Below are positions 6,661 to 10,486 of a stretch of DNA of 10,486 bases, in pieces; the first letter of the stretch is position 1, and every line of letters starts with the position of its first letter. The notes under the pieces are model-generated. The model was not told the origin of the DNA. It saw only the letters and a list, made by a program, of their open reading frames with translations, and made no database searches. The stretch covers positions 1 to 10,486 of the forward strand of contig QZLH01000798.1 in NCBI GenBank assembly GCA_003833135.1. The letters are read 5' to 3'. Position numbers and translations under genes: made by a program. The DNA is from Oehlia diaphana (taxonomy: Eukaryota; Glomeromycota; Glomeromycetes; Glomerales; Glomeraceae).

Positions 6661-7996
6661 CCTGCAAAATGAATTAGTCCAAACAGAAATCATTGTTCAA
6701 GAATTAAAATCCCAGCAAGACCAATTTAAAAATCAACTAAATCAATTTCAAATTGATTATAAGCAAATAGAGGAAGAAAATCTTAAGCTAGAGAAGATTG
6801 CTGAAACTTATTATCAAAGTTCTCAAAATGAGTTAGTTAATTTACAACAAAGAAATTCTCAAACAGAAGTAGAAATTCTTAAGTTAGAAAAGATTGCTGA
6901 AACTTACTACCAAAGTTCTCAAAATGAGTTAGTTAATTTACAACAAAGAAATTCTCAAACAGAAGAAGAAATTCTCAAGTTAGAAAAGATTGCTGAAACT
7001 TATTATCAAAGTTCTCAAAATGAGTTAGTTAATTTACAACAAAGAAATTCTCAATTTAAAAATCAATTAATTTAAACAGAAGAAGAAAATCTTAAGTTAG
7101 AAAATGATTTTTTTAATTTACAACAAAGGAATCTTAAATTTGATCATAATAATCAATATCTAAAGCAAAAGAATCTTGAATTTGAGCAAAATAATCAAAA
7201 TCTGAGACTTAATTTAGCTAAGCAAATTAAAGAATTTGCAGAAAAAGAAAATATTTTACAAATCCAAATTATTGACCTGCAAAATGAAAAGCAAAACTTA
7301 GCTGACAATTTAACTAATTTAACTGAACAGTTGGAACAAAATAAACTAACTAACCAGAAAGTTCAAGAACAAATCAGCCAGTTAAAGCAAGAAGAAACTA
7401 AATTGCAAGAAAAATTAGCTCAAACAGAAGCTATTATTCAAGAATTAAAATTTCACAAAGAATGCTTAATTGAACAAAAAGAGCAATTAGAAGTTAATTA
7501 TGAACAAATAAAACAAGAAAGAATCAGATTGCAAAATATGGTGAGTGATCTTTCACAAGATCAAACTGAATTGAAAGACAAGTTAGAAAAAGAAATTGCT
7601 CAATTGGAACAAAAATTAATCATTGAAGAACAAATCAAAATGCAATTAACTCAAGCCTTACAGATTAAAGAAAAGAGAATAAATGAGTTAGAACAAAGGC
7701 TGATTAACCTTGATCAAGAGTGTATTAAAAAGTTACAAGATAAAAGAAAAGAATTGAGTGAAATTAATAAGGAATTATTAAATAAATTAACTAGTGGAAA
7801 AAATACTAAAGAAATTCATAAAGAAAAAGAAGCTAAACAAAAAGAGATGAATGAACTCCAACAAGAATTATCAAGAACTTCAACTTCTTATAATGTCAAT
7901 AGAAAAAATCAAGTTTTCAAACAAGTCAATAATTTTCTGAAAGTTAAGGGTGGATACTTAACTTTACGAGAAGAAGCTATTAAAAAACTACAATAA
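6659..7996 (+). CDS. Long coiled-coil region with internal 32-residue repeats
   Basis: This frame continues the protein after the shift near 6656, starting at NLQNELVQTE. It is a Gln-, Glu-, Lys- and Leu-rich helix with heptad-like spacing throughout, typical of a coiled coil. It contains three near-identical 96-bp repeats (6779-7066). It is interrupted by TAA at 7073-7075, where the context Q-L-I-stop-T-E-E-E suggests a former Gln codon. It then runs open to TAA at 7994-7996. That stop is caused by a frame change in an A6 run (7982-7987): a neighbouring frame carries on as NNLENSINKERNT. A coiled coil of this kind would mediate self-association or partner binding, which is inference. Similarity to SMC or myosin-type proteins is compositional only. 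Confidence 0.7.
6779..7066 (+). repeat. Three tandem 96-bp repeats encoding 32-residue coiled-coil units
   Basis: Copies lie at 6779-6874, 6875-6970 and 6971-7066. Each encodes a unit beginning LKLEKIAETYYQSSQNELVN and continuing LQQRNSQ. A partial fourth copy starts at 7088, after a 21-nt insertion that echoes an upstream FKNQL segment and contains the stop. A diverged relative (YQSSQNELRN, then ELVNLQQNS) lies at about 6451-6516, in the kinase ORF. The DNA copies differ at few positions, so the expansion is recent compared with the surrounding coiled coil. Confidence 0.9.
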
Positions 7997-8405
7997 TCTA
8001 GAAAATTCTATTAATAAGGAAAGAAATACTATTGGTTCTATTAGAGATATGAAACTCTCTAAATTGACTGATAAATATACTAAAGAATTTCAAAATATTC
8101 TAGTAAAATATAATGATGGGTTGTTAGAATTAAACAAAAATTATTATTCCTTAAAAAAAATTGTTCAGGAAAATAAAGAGTTGGAAGTTAGCCTCATAAT
8201 TGAAACTATTCTTAAGTTGAATTCTTTTAATCTTGATAAATACAAAATTTTTAAATTTGCTATTAATACTCAGGAAGGAACCGGAATTCAATTAAATTCT
8301 AATATGATGTCAGAAGATATAAATTCATTAAGAAAAAATTTGAATGAATTGAAATTAGAATTAAACCAAGAAAGAAAAGAAATAAAAAATTTAGAAACAG
8401 TTTAG
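7992..8405 (+). CDS. C-terminal segment of the kinase / coiled-coil protein
   Basis: After the frame change near 7985 the protein continues from NNLENSINKERNTIGSIRDM through KLTDKYTKEFQNIL to TAA at 8403-8405. The first Met is at 8049, but the upstream codons in the same frame continue the coiled-coil style, so this is a C-terminal part rather than a separate gene. It mixes helix-rich stretches with a less charged segment (YKIFKFAINTQEGTGIQLNS) that may be a small folded domain, and ends with another charged helix. I do not recognise a named domain. Confidence 0.65.
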   Translation, partial: NNLENSINKERNTIGSIRDMKLSKLTDKYTKEFQNILVKYNDGLLELNKNYYSLKKIVQENKELEVSLIIETILKLNSFNLDKYKIFKFAINTQEGTGIQLNSNMMSEDINSLRKNLNELKLELNQERKEIKNLETV

Positions 8406-8595
8406 ATTTAGCTATTGGATTATAGTACAATTCATAAAATAGCTATTGATTCATTAAAATGAAACTAAGTATAATATTTACCAATATATATGAATATATA
8501 TTATAGAATTTATTGAACATTAATAGTTCTAGGAATTTTGAGATTTTTTTTTATTAAATTATAACTGTATTTTTATTTTTTTTATTTTTTTTATC

Positions 8596-8601
8596 AATAA
8601 A
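8596..8601 (+). terminator. Possible polyadenylation signal AATAAA
   Basis: AATAAA lies about 190 nt after the last stop, behind a T-rich tract (8550-8592). A second AATAAA lies at 8693-8698. In DNA this AT-rich the motif is common by chance, and fungi use loose signals. Confidence 0.25.
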
Positions 8602-9135
8602 GGATCATTAAATTTTTTGAAAGTTCTTTATAGGTCATTTAAATAACCATTTATACTGTAAATGTTTTATACTTATATTTATATTAAAAATAAATAAAAC
8701 ATATTTAGTATATAATATGTAAGAACCAATATCAATTCACCAATGTAAAAAGCCAATATGTTTTATTTAAAAATGTTATTACATAGTAGATGTACTTGAT
8801 AAAAAAAATTATACTGTATGTATGGAAGTATGGCTATACTATATATTTGCATAGATTAGTTTTCTTGTTAAATCTCATTAACAACTAAAATTGATTTTCC
8901 ATAAAAACCTTCCTTGCATTTTGCTCAAATTCTTATGCTTGTTCAATGATGAGATTTTTTTTCCTAAAAATAAGAATACCTGATTATAATCTTTGTTAAG
9001 CAAGATTATTTCTATTGAAATTTGTATATATTAAACAAAAATAGAAAAAAACAGATAATGATTAAAATTAGCCTTAAATAATAAATAACTTATTCTAATG
9101 CATATCCAAATTGTTAAAGTACCCTAACCTGACCT

Positions 9136-9153
9136 TGTGTACTTTAGTACACA
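9136..9153. repeat. 8-bp perfect hairpin
   Basis: TGTGTACT and AGTACACA are perfect reverse complements around a TT loop. It lies 21 bp left of the MITE target-site duplication and outside the element. No function is evident. Confidence 0.5.
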
Positions 9154-9174
9154 TATCCTAACTATACTATATAC

Positions 9175-9182
9175 AATATGAT
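9175..9182. repeat. Left 8-bp target-site duplication of the MITE
   Basis: AATATGAT here is repeated exactly at 9560-9567, immediately outside the other end of the element. An exact 8-bp duplication is the hallmark of hAT transposition. Confidence 0.92.
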
Positions 9183-9559
9183 TAGGGATGGCAACGGTCA
9201 GTCATAGTCGGTCATTGGTCGGCCATAACCAGTCAAAAACCTTTGACCATCGGACTGACCGTTTGACTGACTGCTTGACTGACCATTTAACTGATCCTGA
9301 AAATGTTTGCAAAACCTTTTTTTATGAAATACTTAATAAAAAATGTTTTCACAACGTTTTCTATTAAAATAATTAAAAAATGTTTGCAAAACAATTTTTT
9401 ATTAAATTTTATATTATAAGACAAAACATTTTCAGGATTGGTTAAATGGTCAGTTAAATGGTCGGTTAAACGGTCAGTCAGAGGTCTTTGACCAACCGAT
9501 AACGGTCACGGTCATGACCAGTCATAACTGGTTAATGACCGTGACTGTTACCATCCCTA
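9183..9559. mobile_element. Non-autonomous hAT-type foldback MITE, 377 bp
   Basis: The element begins TAGGGATGGCAACGGTCA and ends in the reverse complement of TAGGGATGGTAACAGTCA, so 16 of the 18 terminal bases match. TAGGGATGGCAAC is a typical hAT terminus, and an exact 8-bp target-site duplication flanks it. Inner arms also pair: ATCCTGAAAATGTTT (9293-9307) is mirrored near 9424-9438. Each arm has a 12-bp tandem repeat, ACTGACCGTTTG-type at 9254-9289 on the left and GGTTAAATGGTC-type at 9440-9475 on the right. The AT-rich centre has AAATGTTT at 9301, 9341 and 9378. There is no coding capacity, so a transposase must come from elsewhere. The repeated GGTCA/TGACC words may be transposase-binding sites (inference). 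Confidence 0.92.
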
Positions 9560-9567
9560 AATATGAT
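9560..9567. repeat. Right 8-bp target-site duplication of the MITE
   Basis: AATATGAT, identical to 9175-9182. The perfect identity suggests a relatively recent insertion. Confidence 0.92.
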
Positions 9568-10314
9568 GGAATATTGTTATGTATTTTCATTTTTCTTCAT
9601 GAACTTGTCAACTAGAGCAAATTGAGTCAGCATAGAATTGATTTTGTGAGTACTGAGTAATAATAAGAGTTTCTCTGTATACATAGTTGTACTTAATTTA
9701 TTTACATAACAAGACTCACATCATATCTCTTCAAAGCCAGAATTACATAATGTTGCCTGGCATTATCCCAAAAAGAAAGGATATATGCGTAGCTTCAGAG
9801 TCTTTTTAAATAGGATCATTAAATGTTAAATAAATAAGATTTATGATATAATTATTTTATTGTTAATGTGCAGTATATAATAAATTATATACGTATTGTA
9901 ATATTAATTTGAAGCTTTTAAGCTCCTATTTATATCATTATACTGTAGATGTACATTATAAAGAAGTTGAATTATAAAATAAACAAAGAATTTAATAGAT
10001 ATTTTAAATAACACGTTTCAATATGCATGTGAATATAATAAATTAAGATAAATAAATTTGGAAAATATCTACTTTAAATTAACGTTATATTAATAGTTAA
10101 TATCTACAATTTTTAACATAAAAAGTGGGAATATCTTTAACATTTTTGAATTGCATTAATTAAATAGTAAACTTATATATATCTATAATTGAATTGAATC
10201 AGAAATTTCCAAATTAAGTAATTGAGAGTCACAATCTATTAAAGCAAAAAAAAAAGAAATTAATAATTAAACTACAGTGATGAAATTTATAAATATTTTA
10301 CATATATTTTTTTA
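9568..10314. other. AT-rich intergenic region
   Basis: No gene, RNA or repeat of note is recognised. Open frames are short and low in complexity. It ends in a T-rich stretch and a TA dinucleotide (10313-10314) next to the putative Tc1/mariner-like end. Confidence 0.5.
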
Positions 10315-10366
10315 CAGCTATTTGCAAAAATAACGGACCACCTAATTCATTTTTGCTCCGAAGTTT

Positions 10367-10394
10367 CATACGCAGTCATACGCAGTCATACGCA
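10367..10394. repeat. 10-bp tandem repeat CATACGCAGT
   Basis: CATACGCAGT occurs at 10367-10376 and 10377-10386, with a partial third copy (CATACGCA) at 10387-10394. Tandem subterminal repeats fit a transposon end, but could be a simple local duplication. Confidence 0.9.
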
Positions 10395-10406
10395 AAAGAG
10401 CATAAC

Positions 10407-10433
10407 TCTGGCCAAATTATAAATTTGACCAGA
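10407..10433. repeat. 12-bp near-perfect hairpin
   Basis: TCTGGCCAAATT (10407-10418) and AATTTGACCAGA (10422-10433) pair with one mismatch around a 3-base loop, within the putative transposon end. Confidence 0.7.
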
Positions 10434-10486
10434 ATTATAATTTACGTTTTAGGAAATTTAATGTTACACAAATTCTAAAAAGGAAA

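Larger units (their letters stand above)
5317..8405 (+). pseudogene. TKL-type protein kinase fused to a long coiled coil, disrupted
   Basis: This is a Rhizophagus-style kinase gene, about 3.0 kb spliced. It has a 213-nt exon (5317-5529), a 75-nt intron, and a long second exon encoding the rest of the kinase domain, a coiled coil and a C-terminal segment. It starts at an acceptor, so its 5' end lies in array B or beyond; no start codon is assigned. The N-terminal exon shows KLKWIPYDKF, then the Gly-rich loop KGGFGTIYKA (5417-5446) and the beta-3 Lys in VLK (5462-5464). About ten residues usually found between the loop and VALK are missing. The frame breaks in a T5 run (5468-5472) and an A4 run (6654-6657), hits TAA at 7073-7075, and breaks again in an A6 run (7982-7987). 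Protein similarity to the family continues across every break. The gene is therefore a decayed copy, or partly an intact gene with homopolymer errors. The CAA-to-TAA-type stop and the lost catalytic residue favour decay. Confidence 0.8.
8406..9174. other. 3' flank and AT-rich intergenic region
   Basis: This follows the stop of the kinase-like gene. It contains two AATAAA words that could serve as polyadenylation signals and an 8-bp hairpin close to the MITE. No further gene is recognised. Confidence 0.5.
10315..10486. mobile_element. Possible left end of a Tc1/mariner-like element, truncated by the window
   Basis: After a TA dinucleotide, the expected target of this superfamily, the sequence CAGCTATTTGCAAAAATAAC starts and is followed by GGACCACC. 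A CAG terminus and this kind of leader are what I would expect of a Tc1/mariner terminal inverted repeat. It is less AT-rich than its flank, and contains a 10-bp tandem repeat and a 12-bp hairpin. No transposase reading frame starts within the window. The right end is not visible, so the identification is tentative. Confidence 0.35.

Noticed and set aside
7331..7996. Separate gene starting at TTG 7331
   Set aside because: The same frame is open from 7076 and continues the coiled coil from upstream. TTG is not a credible start here, so it is part of the larger gene.
8596..8698. Firm assignment of a polyadenylation site
   Set aside because: AATAAA words are frequent by chance in this AT-rich DNA. 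They are recorded only as low-confidence candidates.
9183..9559. Coding capacity within the MITE
   Set aside because: No frame is open for a transposase-sized or domain-bearing peptide. The element is non-autonomous.

Overview
The window looks like nuclear DNA of an arbuscular mycorrhizal fungus, most likely Rhizophagus irregularis or a close relative. It is extremely AT-rich and gene-poor, and it carries short spliceosomal introns. Its one clear gene has the sequence style of the hugely expanded tyrosine-kinase-like (TKL) kinase family of Glomeromycotina. The organism call rests on remembered family signatures, not on a search.

Layout. 1-1602 is AT-rich intergenic DNA with a few small inverted repeats and one N beside a poly-A tract. 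1603-2910 is array A: on the minus strand, a run of intron-like units (mostly about 75-113 nt) separated by exactly three bases. It is headed by a possible 41-nt exon at 2911-2951. 2952-4411 is mostly featureless AT-rich DNA with an 18-bp tandem repeat, a hairpin and a doubtful ORF relic. 4412-4592 is a sharp GC-rich tandem repeat. 4606-5316 is array B: the same intron-like unit on the plus strand, again with three-base spacers, running straight into a kinase exon. 5317-8405 is the kinase / coiled-coil gene, with one ordinary intron, three frameshifts and one in-frame stop. 8406-9174 is intergenic. 9183-9559 is a complete hAT-type MITE with a perfect 8-bp target-site duplication. 10315-10486 looks like the start of a Tc1/mariner-like element running off the edge. 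No tRNA, rRNA or CRISPR array was seen.

The striking observation is in the arrays. Each unit starts with a donor site (usually GTAAGT), often carries an ACTAAC-type branch point and ends in TAG or CAG. Then come exactly three bases that differ from unit to unit, and the next donor. This is what a coding exon would look like if an intron had been placed at every codon. When the spacers of array B are joined they continue the kinase reading frame without a stop. They encode Q-P-F-K immediately before F-G-I-S-G-S, which lines up with the Q-N-F-K-N-W-T-S-G-N juxta-kinase motif I recall from this family. In both arrays the frame implied by the neighbouring exon puts all the introns in phase 1. If RNA supports it, this is a string of codon-sized microexons separated by near-copies of one intron.

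The kinase itself is probably not a working enzyme. The catalytic-loop Asp is Asn, the DFG-like motif is altered, part of the N-lobe is missing, and the downstream coiled-coil region is broken. Three of the four breaks are homopolymer indels, so some could be assembly errors.
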